DNA of 64,000 nt, taken from NCBI RefSeq assembly GCF_030244015.1, contig NZ_JASSYX010000001.1:558001-622000 (forward strand). The letters are read 5' to 3'. The translations under genes and the position numbers were made by a program. The stretch is from Pedobacter ginsengisoli. GTDB taxonomy: Bacteria; Bacteroidota; Bacteroidia; Sphingobacteriales; Sphingobacteriaceae. The notes beneath the pieces are model-generated. The model had not been told where the DNA came from. It did not search any database and saw nothing but the letters and a program-made list of their open reading frames with translations. Of the stretch, positions 1-7,675 are shown in pieces. The stretch's first letter is position 1, and each line of letters starts with the position of its first letter.

Positions 1-1
1 T

Positions 2-250
2 ATTACACCCAATCCTGCTTTTTATAATGAGCCGGTGACCATGCATATTGATAACATGAACCCTCGAGATGTTGGTGATGCTCCTGTGTTGAAGCTTGGG
101 GATTTCTCACAAAGTTTTCGCCCCAATGCAAATGGAGATTTTGTTATTGATGCGCCATATGTCTTCAAGCCCGGTCAGGTTTACACCATTTCGGTTACGT
201 ACGGACCCCACACTGTTACAGCACCAATGCCTTTGACGATTAAACCGTAA
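2..250 (+). CDS. C-terminal end of a secreted/surface protein (5' cut by window)
   Basis: The frame is open from base 2 to a TAA stop at 250, so the ATG at 35 is probably internal and the gene starts before the window. The 82 visible residues are rich in V, T, P and F, with a beta-strand pattern, and end in an 'ISVTYG...APMPLTIKP' segment typical of the last Ig-like or TIG-like strand of an extracellular Bacteroidota protein. No catalytic motif is visible. Function unknown; it may be a surface adhesin or an accessory domain of a larger exported protein. Confidence 0.5.
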   Translation: MTPNPAFYNEPVTMHIDNMNPRDVGDAPVLKLGDFSQSFRPNANGDFVIDAPYVFKPGQVYTISVTYGPHTVTAPMPLTIKP

Positions 251-488
251 AATCATAATCGATCCTGCTTCTAATCTGCTTCCTTATTGAAAGGTATTCC
301 TCACGATCATTGTACAATCGTTGTATGATGGTTGGATCATCCCTGGTAGGTCCGGAAGACCTTTCAACTATTTCGTGGCGATGTGGGGACGATGGCAGGA
401 AGTACAAGAGGAGAGCCTGACAGATACCAAGCAAGTGCCTGACATGACTAAAACATAAAGTGTGATTGTAATTGTAAACTATTATTCC

Positions 489-508
489 AATATTTATTTA
501 ACTAAATA
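489..508 (+). repeat. 20-bp near-identical direct repeat, copy 1
   Basis: An A+T-rich 20-mer just upstream of the DUF805 gene that recurs at 1450-1469 with one mismatch (position 15, T versus C). Both copies lie immediately upstream of a gene start, so they may be shared promoter sequence rather than a mobile-element footprint. Confidence 0.5.
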
Positions 509-518
509 ACGCTTCATT

Positions 519-929
519 ATGTTCAATAGCATTTTTTCATTTCAGGGCCGGATACGCAGACTGGAGTATGCTTTGAGCTGGGTGATTTATTACATTTACA
601 GCTCAATGGCCTATTTCATATTGTTATCATTTGGACTAATCGATCAAATGATCATTCACATGAAATTTATGGACATCAAGATACCGAACAATGTGCTGGA
701 CTCACCAATTGTGATGATGGTCTACCTTCCGGTATTGTGGTTTATGATCACTCAGCGGGCCAAGAGGTGTCACGACCGCGGCAATAGCGGCTGGTTTCAG
801 ATCATTCCATTTTACGGTCTCTGGATGCTGCTTGCTGATGGAGATACCGGGCCTAATGATTACGGCGATAATCCTAAAGGATGGGATTATGATGATACGG
901 ATGAACCAAAGAATAATTTTTTAGAATGA
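519..929 (+). CDS. DUF805 family inner-membrane protein
   Basis: 136 aa. The opening 'FSFQGRIRRLEYALSW' and the later 'AKRCHDRGNSGWFQIIPF' followed by 'GDTGPNDYGDNP' are the signature segments of DUF805 (YhaH-like) proteins. There are hydrophobic segments around residues 17-40, 64-78 and 95-108, so it should be an integral inner-membrane protein. The family has no established biochemical role. The length is normal (110-150 aa). Its stop overlaps a possible 35-aa reading frame in ATGA style. Confidence 0.88.
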   Translation: MFNSIFSFQGRIRRLEYALSWVIYYIYSSMAYFILLSFGLIDQMIIHMKFMDIKIPNNVLDSPIVMMVYLPVLWFMITQRAKRCHDRGNSGWFQIIPFYGLWMLLADGDTGPNDYGDNPKGWDYDDTDEPKNNFLE

Positions 930-1033
930 AATATCTTTTTGAGCATCTGTTACTGTTTTTGACAGCAACTGCGGAGGCTCGGCAGCATACAAAAGGGAAG
1001 CCCGCTAAAGGATGCAAGAAAGAAGGGGTATAG
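926..1033 (+). CDS. Possible 35-aa peptide overlapping the DUF805 stop
   Basis: An ATG overlaps the TGA of the DUF805 gene (ATGA), allowing translational coupling. The peptide has a hydrophobic N-terminus (FEHLLLFLTATAEA) followed by a Lys/Gly-rich tail with one Cys, like a signal peptide plus a short basic tail. It could be a real small exported peptide, a truncated remnant, or chance. Confidence 0.25.
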   Translation: MKYLFEHLLLFLTATAEARQHTKGKPAKGCKKEGV

Positions 1034-1449
1034 TTGTAGAATTGGGCTGGCGCTACTGTGTACCCTTAGTGATCCCGTGGTGACTGCTTCGTGATCCCTT
1101 GTTAATACGGGAGCACTAAGAGTGATGTGCGAGGGAAGGGCGGAAGGAGTTTAAGAGGAAGGAGAGGGGGGCTGGAAGGGTGATGTTCATAAAATTCTTA
1201 AAATGAACGACAAAATTTTACACCAAATAGTTGCGAATGTTAATTATTATACTAAAATTTGAATTAACCAAACAAATCTTGTATGAAATGCGCATAGGGA
1301 GCGCATTGCTGGATCTGGTAAGTCGTGATGATTTTAATCAGGTTGGCAGATTTTATTAACGCTCGACTCACCTCAATTTTTCTGGTTTGATGCCGTTGTG
1401 GTATGTATCTGTTTTTACAGCAAATTTCGTGTAGGGGTTTGATTGGTTG
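1034..1449. other. Gene-free stretch between DUF805 gene and defence island
   Basis: No reading frame of note on either strand. The first part contains two near-copies of GTGATCCC-type sequence and purine-rich runs (GGAAGGGCGGAAGGAG); the second is A+T-rich. It looks like decayed sequence at the border of the accessory island that begins at 1469. Confidence 0.4.
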
Positions 1450-1469
1450 AATATTTATTTAACCAAATA
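1450..1469 (+). repeat. 20-bp near-identical direct repeat, copy 2
   Basis: Second copy of the repeat at 489-508, 19 of 20 bases identical, ending at the A of the dGTPase start codon. It may be a shared promoter/leader, or a duplicated boundary left by insertion of the island. Confidence 0.5.
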
Positions 1470-2866
1470 TGAGTAAACTAAATTGGACAAAGTTATTGTC
1501 TGACAAAAGGCTTTATGCAAAATCTTATAACAAAGAAGTGACTGACTTTGATGCTCGCACTGAATTCCAGAGAGATATTGATAGAATAGTTTTTTCTTCG
1601 GCATTTAGACGGTTACAAGATAAAACTCAAGTTATGCCATTACCCGATAGTGATTTTGTAAGATCTCGACTGACCCACAGTATTGAAGTTGCTAGTATCG
1701 GTAGATCAATAGGGAAAATTGTTGGTAAGTTTGTAATCAGGAGAGAGAATTTAGATAAGAAAGCAATTTCTTCTGATGATTTTGGAAATATCATTGCGGC
1801 TGCTTGCCTTGCTCATGATATAGGCAATCCACCATTCGGTCATTCCGGTGAAAAGGGTATAGGTAAATTCTTCATTAAGTTTTTTAAGGAGTATAAAAAG
1901 GACTCTGATGTTAAAGGCTTGAGTGAAGCACAGAAAAATGACCTTATTAACTTCGAAGGCAATGCTGCCGGTTTTAGAATATTAACTAACGATCATCCTT
2001 CAGGATCGAAAGGTGGATTAAAATTGACTTTTGCAACACTAGGTGCTTTTTCTAAATACCCAAAATCCTCACTAAAATCCCCTCTGAATAAATTAGGGAA
2101 TAAAGTTGAAGCGAGGCAATCACAAACAAAATTTGGTTATTTTCAAGAGGAACGAGAGTTATTTACAACTGTTGCAGAAGAGTTAGGTCTGCTTAAACTC
2201 TCGAAATCGGGAGATGAACCGGCGTGGTGCAGGCATCCATTGTCGTTTTTATTGGAAGCGGCGGATTCTATTACTTATAGCATCATAGACTTTGAAGATG
2301 CTCATAAACTTGGCTATGTAGAGACTAAGGAAGCAACATCAATTTTACATCAAATTATTGTCAATACTCCTGACTCGAGGTGCGAAACCAAGGATTGGAA
2401 GAAGATTGAAGATTCTGGTGAAAGGATGGGTGCTCTGCGAGCCAAAGCTATAAACGCTTTGATATATGAATGCGTTCAGGTTTTTAAGAAGAACTATAAA
2501 GCTATTATGAGGGGTGTTTATGATAAAGAATTACCAAATGAAATCCCGTCTAAAGATTTATTAAAAAAAATTAAAGAGCTGTCTTTTAGTCAATATTTTA
2601 GCCATTCTACTGTTATAGATATTGAATTAGCAGGGTTTGATGTTTTGGCTGGACTATTAGAAGCATTTGTTTTTGCAATTAAAGATCCAAAGGATGATAA
2701 AAGCAAAAGGCTTCTTCTAAAAATGCCAAGGCAATCGCAATTAATAATAAAATCAGTAAATGAAACATTTTATAAGAAATTATTAGTGTGCTCTGATTTT
2801 GTATCCAGAATGACTGATGGGCATGCAATGAAGTTATACAAGAAGTTAAAAGGGATTGAATTTTAA
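1469..2866 (+). CDS. dgt: dGTPase-like HD-domain deoxynucleotide triphosphohydrolase
   Basis: 465 aa. 'RLTHSIEVASIGRSIG' gives the first metal-binding His and 'AAACLAHDIGNPPFGHSGE' the HD pair. 'FEGNAAGFRIL' is the dGTPase-family substrate-pocket motif. These enzymes hydrolyse dGTP (some other dNTPs) to the nucleoside and triphosphate. The N-terminal 'RIVFSSAFRRLQDKTQV' is also typical. Length fits the long bacterial Dgt type. The next gene follows 44 bp downstream on the same strand, and an R-M system follows that. Some Dgt homologues deplete dNTPs as an antiphage defence; that role here is inferred only from the neighbours. A housekeeping function is the alternative. Confidence 0.9.
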   Translation: MSKLNWTKLLSDKRLYAKSYNKEVTDFDARTEFQRDIDRIVFSSAFRRLQDKTQVMPLPDSDFVRSRLTHSIEVASIGRSIGKIVGKFVIRRENLDKKAISSDDFGNIIAAACLAHDIGNPPFGHSGEKGIGKFFIKFFKEYKKDSDVKGLSEAQKNDLINFEGNAAGFRILTNDHPSGSKGGLKLTFATLGAFSKYPKSSLKSPLNKLGNKVEARQSQTKFGYFQEERELFTTVAEELGLLKLSKSGDEPAWCRHPLSFLLEAADSITYSIIDFEDAHKLGYVETKEATSILHQIIVNTPDSRCETKDWKKIEDSGERMGALRAKAINALIYECVQVFKKNYKAIMRGVYDKELPNEIPSKDLLKKIKELSFSQYFSHSTVIDIELAGFDVLAGLLEAFVFAIKDPKDDKSKRLLLKMPRQSQLIIKSVNETFYKKLLVCSDFVSRMTDGHAMKLYKKLKGIEF

Positions 2867-2910
2867 TTGCAATGTGAAACTCACTTGTTTAAAGCCATAA
2901 TAAGAAATAA

Positions 2911-3660
2911 ATGATCGAAAATTTTGCTCTCTCTTCAAAGGCCTTATACGGAATACTAAAGAAAAAAGGTGTTGAATATCTCTATCACGCTAACACGGTC
3001 GCCACTTCACTTACCTTTATTAATGCAAAATGTTTACTATCTAGACATCAAGTAAATTTGGATGGCTTAAATCAAAGTTATCAAAAATCAGATGATCATG
3101 ATAAATTACATGACGTTTGGGATCACATTTACGTTGATGGTACGGATCACCATACAATATATAGCAGGTCAAATTTTTACGGACCCGTTCTGTTTCGATT
3201 TTCCGTCAACATTTTGACGTCTCCTGCCTTTAAAGATATTTTCATTATGAAGAGCAACCCCTATTACTGGAATAAAAAAATGACATTGGAAGATAAATTT
3301 TATTTGAACATTGAAGATGTCAATAGAGATTATATGACAGGCAAGAAACTTGACTCTCAAATTATGTTTACTTTTCGTAATCCAAAAAGAGAGTTCAAGT
3401 TGAATAAATTTCTACATTCTATTTATATTGATGAGCCTTCGGTTTTAATAAAATTGAGATCGGGTGGAGAAATGCTAGCAGGTAGTTATATCCGTACAGT
3501 AATTGGAGATTCGCTAGATAGAAATGGGCTTTCCCATATTCCGTTATTAAAGCGCCATGAAAAGCCTCTGTCTTTTTGTAAGTGTGCGGCCCAGTATACT
3601 TATATGTACAATTTCGAACCAGACGAATTTAAAAGAAGGTTTAGTAGGAATGCTATTTAA
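2911..3660 (+). CDS. Unknown protein, possibly ADP-ribosyltransferase-like (DarT-like start)
   Basis: 249 aa, 44 bp after the dGTPase gene and probably cotranscribed. I do not recognise the family with certainty. The N-terminal third has 'EYLYHANTV', then 'KCLLSRHQV' and 'FYGPVLFRFS', a layout loosely like DUF4433/DarT enzymes (an early His after a strand, then LLS, then a strand with an aromatic). The middle has 'SDDHDKLHDVWDHIYVDGTDHH', unusually rich in Asp and His, shown here in two parts: 'SDDHDKLHDVWD' and 'HIYVDGTDHH'. No signal peptide or membrane helix. A toxin, effector or nucleotide-sensing partner of the dGTPase are all possible; none is shown. Confidence 0.6.
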   Translation: MIENFALSSKALYGILKKKGVEYLYHANTVATSLTFINAKCLLSRHQVNLDGLNQSYQKSDDHDKLHDVWDHIYVDGTDHHTIYSRSNFYGPVLFRFSVNILTSPAFKDIFIMKSNPYYWNKKMTLEDKFYLNIEDVNRDYMTGKKLDSQIMFTFRNPKREFKLNKFLHSIYIDEPSVLIKLRSGGEMLAGSYIRTVIGDSLDRNGLSHIPLLKRHEKPLSFCKCAAQYTYMYNFEPDEFKRRFSRNAI

Positions 3661-3936
3661 TGTAATGAATAGGGACTTTGAGGAAAAACTAATAGTGGAT
3701 TTATCAAGCTTTACAGTACATAAAAATTTGATTCTATGATAAAAAGAAATACAATTAACGAAAGACAAGAATTGCTTTTTAGAATTATCACTAAGATTTA
3801 TTCAAATTAGCGAAATGCATAGAATATCTCTAAATTTTAATTTAACAATGCTTGACCGAAGACTCGTTAAATTAATCATCAAAAATTTTAGATACATTGA
3901 TAAACAAAGGCTATTTTGCCAAAATAAATAAATAAA

Positions 3937-5166
3937 ATGAAAATTTCTTTTTTAGGGCAGGGCTTTGAAGAACAATCAATCGATGCTGTCGGTAATCACA
4001 TAATTCGTTTTTTAGCTTCATCGAATTTTAATTCTTTTACCTGCATCTCCGCTTTTGCGAGTGAATCCGGTGTTTTTGGATTGGCAAGCCACTTGAATCC
4101 TTCTAAGGCTAATTTCAAAGAAATTACTCTGGTTGTCGGGGTTGATCTTCAAGGAACCTCGAAAGAGGCACTCGAGGAAATTCTTGCACTAAATATTAAT
4201 AGTTATATTTTTTATCAAAAGGAGCAGCCAATATTTCATCCTAAAATTTATCTTTTTGAAGGGGATAGTGAGTTTAAAATTATAGTTGGTTCATCAAACC
4301 TAACTCGAGGCGGTTTGTTCACCAATGTAGAAAGTTCGATGTTGATTGAATTTGATTCAACGGATAAGGATGGATTAAAATTAATGAATGAATTAAAAGG
4401 ATATTATAAGTCACTGTTTGATTTTTCTGACCCTAATCTTTTTAAAATTAGTACTAAGGTTATTGATGATTTTTATGCTGATGGAATAATCCCGGATGAA
4501 AAGACAAGAAGCCTTAATTTCAATAAGAAAACCTCACCTGGAGATCCTTCATTGCCGTCAGCTACTAAGAAAGTGTTGCTTACAAAGCGAACACCAGCAA
4601 AAGTTCCAGCGGCTTTTCCTATGAAACCAAAAAAAGTTTCTATGCTTTCCCCAATTGCTGCTCATGCTGTGGCACCAATTAGTACTGTCTCGATTCCAGC
4701 CAAAGTCAATACAGTGATGCACGTAACGAGGCCACTGCTTTGGGAAAGTGGTCCTTTAACCGAAAGAGATCTATCCATTCCAACAGGATCTAATACAAAT
4801 CAAACAGGATCGATTTTATTTAAAAAGGGCAGAACCTTGGGAATTGATCAAAGAACATATTTTAGGCATGTAGTTTTTAATAAACTGGCTTGGGCCTTGG
4901 ACGCGGCACCCAGGACTAGTCATATTGAAAGATCAACAACATTTTTTAGGATTATTATAATGGGGACTGATCATGGTGTCTTTCCTTTAAGTCTTTCGCA
5001 TAATACTAAGACCAACACCAAAACCTATCTGCAGAATAACTCTATGACTTCATTGAGTTGGGGTAAAGCAAAAATACTTGTTGCTCATACTAATTTAATT
5101 GGGAAGTCTGCTAAGTTGTATGAGGACACTATAGTTCCAAATCAATTTATTTTGGAAATCAGTTAA
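3937..5166 (+). CDS. NgoFVII-type (PLD-fold) type II restriction endonuclease
   Basis: 409 aa. Residues about 100-130 hold one PLD-type catalytic motif, 'HPKIYLFEG' then 'IIVGSSNLTRGG' (HxK ... GSxN). A single copy is normal for BfiI/NgoFVII nucleases, which dimerise to form one metal-independent active site. From about residue 265 the segments 'LWESGPLTERDLSIPTG', 'GIDQRTYFRHVVFNKLAW', 'PLSLSHNTKTNTKTY' and 'NSMTSLSWGKAK' match the C-terminal B3-like DNA-binding domain of the NgoFVII family. A Pro/Ala/Lys-rich linker (about 190-255) joins the two. It is followed by a C protein and an N6-adenine methyltransferase, completing an R-M system. The recognition sequence cannot be read from sequence. 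Confidence 0.88.
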   Translation: MKISFLGQGFEEQSIDAVGNHIIRFLASSNFNSFTCISAFASESGVFGLASHLNPSKANFKEITLVVGVDLQGTSKEALEEILALNINSYIFYQKEQPIFHPKIYLFEGDSEFKIIVGSSNLTRGGLFTNVESSMLIEFDSTDKDGLKLMNELKGYYKSLFDFSDPNLFKISTKVIDDFYADGIIPDEKTRSLNFNKKTSPGDPSLPSATKKVLLTKRTPAKVPAAFPMKPKKVSMLSPIAAHAVAPISTVSIPAKVNTVMHVTRPLLWESGPLTERDLSIPTGSNTNQTGSILFKKGRTLGIDQRTYFRHVVFNKLAWALDAAPRTSHIERSTTFFRIIIMGTDHGVFPLSLSHNTKTNTKTYLQNNSMTSLSWGKAKILVAHTNLIGKSAKLYEDTIVPNQFILEIS

Positions 5167-5225
5167 GTTCCTAACATTAAAACTATGGAAAATCTCATAT
5201 GTGAATAAATAATTTAGATTTTTCT

Positions 5226-5271
5226 TTTGGTCTAAAAAACAATTCATACATTTGGACTGAAGTTGTCCAAA
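5226..5271 (+). promoter_or_regulatory. C-protein operator over the C-M promoter
   Basis: A perfect inverted repeat, TTTGGAC at 5251-5257 and GTCCAAA at 5265-5271 with a 7-nt spacer, ends one base before the C gene ATG (5272). A second, imperfect half-site (TTTGGTC) lies at 5227-5233. TACATTTG at 5247-5254 matches the Bacteroidota -7 consensus TAnnTTTG, with TTTG at 5226-5229 as the -33 element 17 nt upstream. The strong site therefore overlaps the -7 and start region, as expected for an autorepressed C-gene promoter. Confidence 0.7.
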
Positions 5272-5592
5272 ATGGAAATAGAAAAAACATTCGGAAATAA
5301 AATAAAGTCACTTCGCGAAGAAAGAAAGATGACCTTACGCGTGGTTTCTGGATATTTGGGTATTGACACTTCGATGCTTGGGAAAATTGAAAAGAATAGC
5401 AGGAAGCCTACAAAGCTGCTTATAGAGAAATTCGCACGCCTATATAACGTTAGTGAGAAGGAATTAACCATTGAATTTCTTAGCGACAGTGTTGCTTATC
5501 AAATAATGGATGAAGAAAACTTTGCCTCAGAAGTTTTAAAAGTAGCTGAGGAGAAGGTAAAATACTTAAGAACAATAAAAAATCTCAAATAA
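5272..5592 (+). CDS. XRE-family controller (C) protein of the R-M system
   Basis: 106 aa from the ATG at 5272. A nine-base upstream extension from a TTG would run into the operator and is not preferred. The helix-turn-helix is at about residues 8-60: 'FGNKIKSLREERKMTLR', 'VSGYLGIDTSMLGKIEKN' and 'LLIEKFARLYNVSEKEL'. C proteins bind operators at their own promoter to delay endonuclease synthesis until the DNA is methylated. The C gene sits between endonuclease and methyltransferase genes and its stop overlaps the methyltransferase start (TAATG). The C-terminal tail of about 35 residues is acidic and helical, probably for dimerisation. Confidence 0.85.
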   Translation: MEIEKTFGNKIKSLREERKMTLRVVSGYLGIDTSMLGKIEKNSRKPTKLLIEKFARLYNVSEKELTIEFLSDSVAYQIMDEENFASEVLKVAEEKVKYLRTIKNLK

Positions 5593-7202
5593 TGAAACTT
5601 ATTACCGATGCATCAGCTGAAAAGCTACGAGGAGGTTTTTACACGCCTGAACCGTTAGCAGAATTTATTTTGAGATGGGGGATTAATGGTAAAGCCGATT
5701 GCGATATTCTTGAGCCAAGTTGTGGAGACGGTGTTTTTATTGAACAACTCAGAGATTTAAAATTAAAATATAATTCTATCGTAGCGGTTGAACTTGACGA
5801 GACAGAGGCGAAAAAAGTTGAACAAATAGAATTGGAAAGTAAGCTAGTTATAAATGATGACTTTCATGCATACTGTAACAATACATTACAGCGGTTCGAT
5901 TTGATTGTAGGTAATCCGCCCTATATAAGATATCAATTTTTCGACAGGCAACAGCAAATTGAAGCTGGAGATATTTTCATTAAAGCAGGGTTGACCTATT
6001 CAAAACTCACTAACGCTTGGGTTTCTTTTGTTGTTGGTGCATCTCTTTTACTGAAAGATAGTGGTGGAAAAATTGGCTTCGTCCTTCCTGCAGAGATTTT
6101 ACAAGTATCATTTGCTTTGCAATTGCGTAAATTTTTGGCGCAGTTTTACAATAAGATCAATATTATTTCATTTGAAAAGCTTGTCTTTCCAAATATACAA
6201 CAGGAAGTAGTACTACTACTTTGTGAGAAAAATCTGACAAAGGATCATAATATTGAACATATAGAATTGAAGGATGCAAGTGATTTAAAAACACTCGATA
6301 TAACAAGACTTAAAAGCCCTCAAAAAAAGGTCGATTTTAAAACAAATAAATGGACGTTCTATTTTTTAGAACAAGAGGAAATAAGCTTCTTGGAGAATAT
6401 AGCTAAAAGACGGAATATACCTACACTTGGCAAATTTGCCGATGTTGAAGTAGGCATTACCACAGGATCAAATCACTTTTTCACTGTTCCACTAACAACT
6501 GTTGAAGAATATAGTCTTCAAGACTACGCAAAACCTATGGTTGGCCGAAGTGTTCAAGTTAATAGTGTTGTTTTTACTGAACAAGATTGGGAGAAGAATA
6601 AATTTTCTAAAGCGAAAGCGCATTTGCTTACATTCCCCGATAAAAGGAATCTTAATCAAAAAAACGGAGCTGTAAGATATATTGCTTATGGGGAAAGTTT
6701 AGGCATTCACAAAGGTTATAAGACAGGGATACGAAATGATTGGTTTGTTGTACCTTCTTTGAAAGTTTCAGATGCACTTTTTATAAGAAGAAACAATCTC
6801 TATCCCCGCCTGATAATTAATCAAGCAGGTGCTTATACTACTGATACAATGCATCGTGTGTTCATGAAACAGGGTAATGACATTAATGCACTGACAGCAA
6901 GTTATTATAATTCTCTCTCTCTTGCATTCACTGAGGTAAGCGGAAGAAGTCATGGTGGTGGTGTATTGGAACTTATGCCTAATGAAGCCGAGAAAATTTT
7001 ACTTCCATACCACCCAGATAACGCACAATTACTTTTACAAATCGACGATCTTATACGCAATAAGATTGATATTGAAGAAGTACTAAAAATTACTAATCAG
7101 ATAATTTTGAAAGAAAGATTTGGTTTGACTGAAAGTGAAATTAGTTTAGCACACGGTATTTGGAGAAAGTTATCATCAAGGCGACTTAACAGAGGTAAGT
7201 AG
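5592..7202 (+). CDS. N6-adenine DNA methyltransferase (TaqI/Eco57I-like)
   Basis: 536 aa. 'GGFYTPEPLAEFILRW' at residues 14-29, motif I 'LEPSCGDGVF' at 40-49, and motif IV 'FDLIVGNPPYIRY' near 105 define a gamma-class N6-adenine methyltransferase using S-adenosylmethionine. The C-terminal half ('NDWFVVPSLK', 'YPRLIINQAGAYTTDTMHRV') looks like the TaqI-type target-recognition region. No nuclease motif is visible, so it is a separate modification enzyme, not a type IIG fusion. The start codon overlaps the C-gene stop, so translation is coupled to the controller. It should protect the host from the PLD nuclease at 3937. Confidence 0.93.
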   Translation: MKLITDASAEKLRGGFYTPEPLAEFILRWGINGKADCDILEPSCGDGVFIEQLRDLKLKYNSIVAVELDETEAKKVEQIELESKLVINDDFHAYCNNTLQRFDLIVGNPPYIRYQFFDRQQQIEAGDIFIKAGLTYSKLTNAWVSFVVGASLLLKDSGGKIGFVLPAEILQVSFALQLRKFLAQFYNKINIISFEKLVFPNIQQEVVLLLCEKNLTKDHNIEHIELKDASDLKTLDITRLKSPQKKVDFKTNKWTFYFLEQEEISFLENIAKRRNIPTLGKFADVEVGITTGSNHFFTVPLTTVEEYSLQDYAKPMVGRSVQVNSVVFTEQDWEKNKFSKAKAHLLTFPDKRNLNQKNGAVRYIAYGESLGIHKGYKTGIRNDWFVVPSLKVSDALFIRRNNLYPRLIINQAGAYTTDTMHRVFMKQGNDINALTASYYNSLSLAFTEVSGRSHGGGVLELMPNEAEKILLPYHPDNAQLLLQIDDLIRNKIDIEEVLKITNQIILKERFGLTESEISLAHGIWRKLSSRRLNRGK

Positions 7203-7235
7203 GAATCTTATAGAAATACTCCTGAAACAAGAAAA

Positions 7236-7261
7236 TAGTCGCACTACTAATAGTTGTACTA
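7236..7261. promoter_or_regulatory. Possible BlaI/MecI-type operator pair
   Basis: Two near-palindromes of the form TAGTnGnACTA lie at 7236-7246 and 7251-7261. This resembles operators of BlaI/MecI-type repressors. A shortened copy of the same sequence context occurs at 8981-9013. No BlaI or BlaR gene is in the window, so this is probably a stranded site. Confidence 0.3.
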
Positions 7262-7265
7262 AAGT

Positions 7266-7403
7266 TTAGTCTTTGCACATTTCAGACTCAATATTCTCCC
7301 AAACGTCTAACAAACCATTGGCGTTAGTGGAAGCTGAGTCGTATGCCAGCATACCCTTGTCAGTTAATTTATAGGCATTCCCAACTTTAACTACCAGTTG
7401 CAT
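7266..7403 (-). pseudogene. 3' remnant of a winged-helix regulator
   Basis: A 45-codon frame on the minus strand. 'GNAYKLTDKGMLAYD' resembles the wing of a winged-helix DNA-binding protein (the YxLTxxG pattern), followed by a short helical tail. There is no upstream helix-turn-helix in frame, so I read it as the end of a broken regulator gene. Confidence 0.35.
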
Positions 7404-7432
7404 AGTGCTCTATGCATACTCTGGGATATCAA

Positions 7433-7642
7433 TTAATATGGTCTATAAAAATTCGTAAATTTAAAAATCAAAATTATCGAAATAAATAAGAAGATAAAGT
7501 CTTTGATTTGAAGTCCATGCCAAATAAAAGAACTATTGAATATTTTGATTTTTCCTATTGTTAAATCAAAAATGCAGTAAATGATCCCTACGGCAAATAA
7601 GAAAGCACTAGTAACTGAAATTAAGTTTAGCACGGCGCTCAT
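7433..7642 (-). CDS. Small two-helix membrane protein
   Basis: 69 aa with two hydrophobic stretches (about residues 5-27 and 48-62) separated by a short polar loop; almost no soluble domain. It starts 33 bp after the stop of the 352-aa gene on the same strand, so the two are probably one operon. Family not recognised. It could be a partner or immunity-like component of that membrane-anchored protein. Confidence 0.5.
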   Translation of the reverse strand: MSAVLNLISVTSAFLFAVGIIYCIFDLTIGKIKIFNSSFIWHGLQIKDFIFLFISIILIFKFTNFYRPY

Positions 7643-7675
7643 ATGAAAAGAAAGTTTGAATATAAGGAAATTGTT

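Noticed and set aside
240..434. 64-codon minus-strand frame near the left end
   Set aside because: No family, no start signal, and it overlaps the end of the left-hand gene; probably chance.
3736..3810. 24-codon frame between the 249-aa gene and the endonuclease
   Set aside because: Too short, no ribosome-binding context and no recognisable motif.
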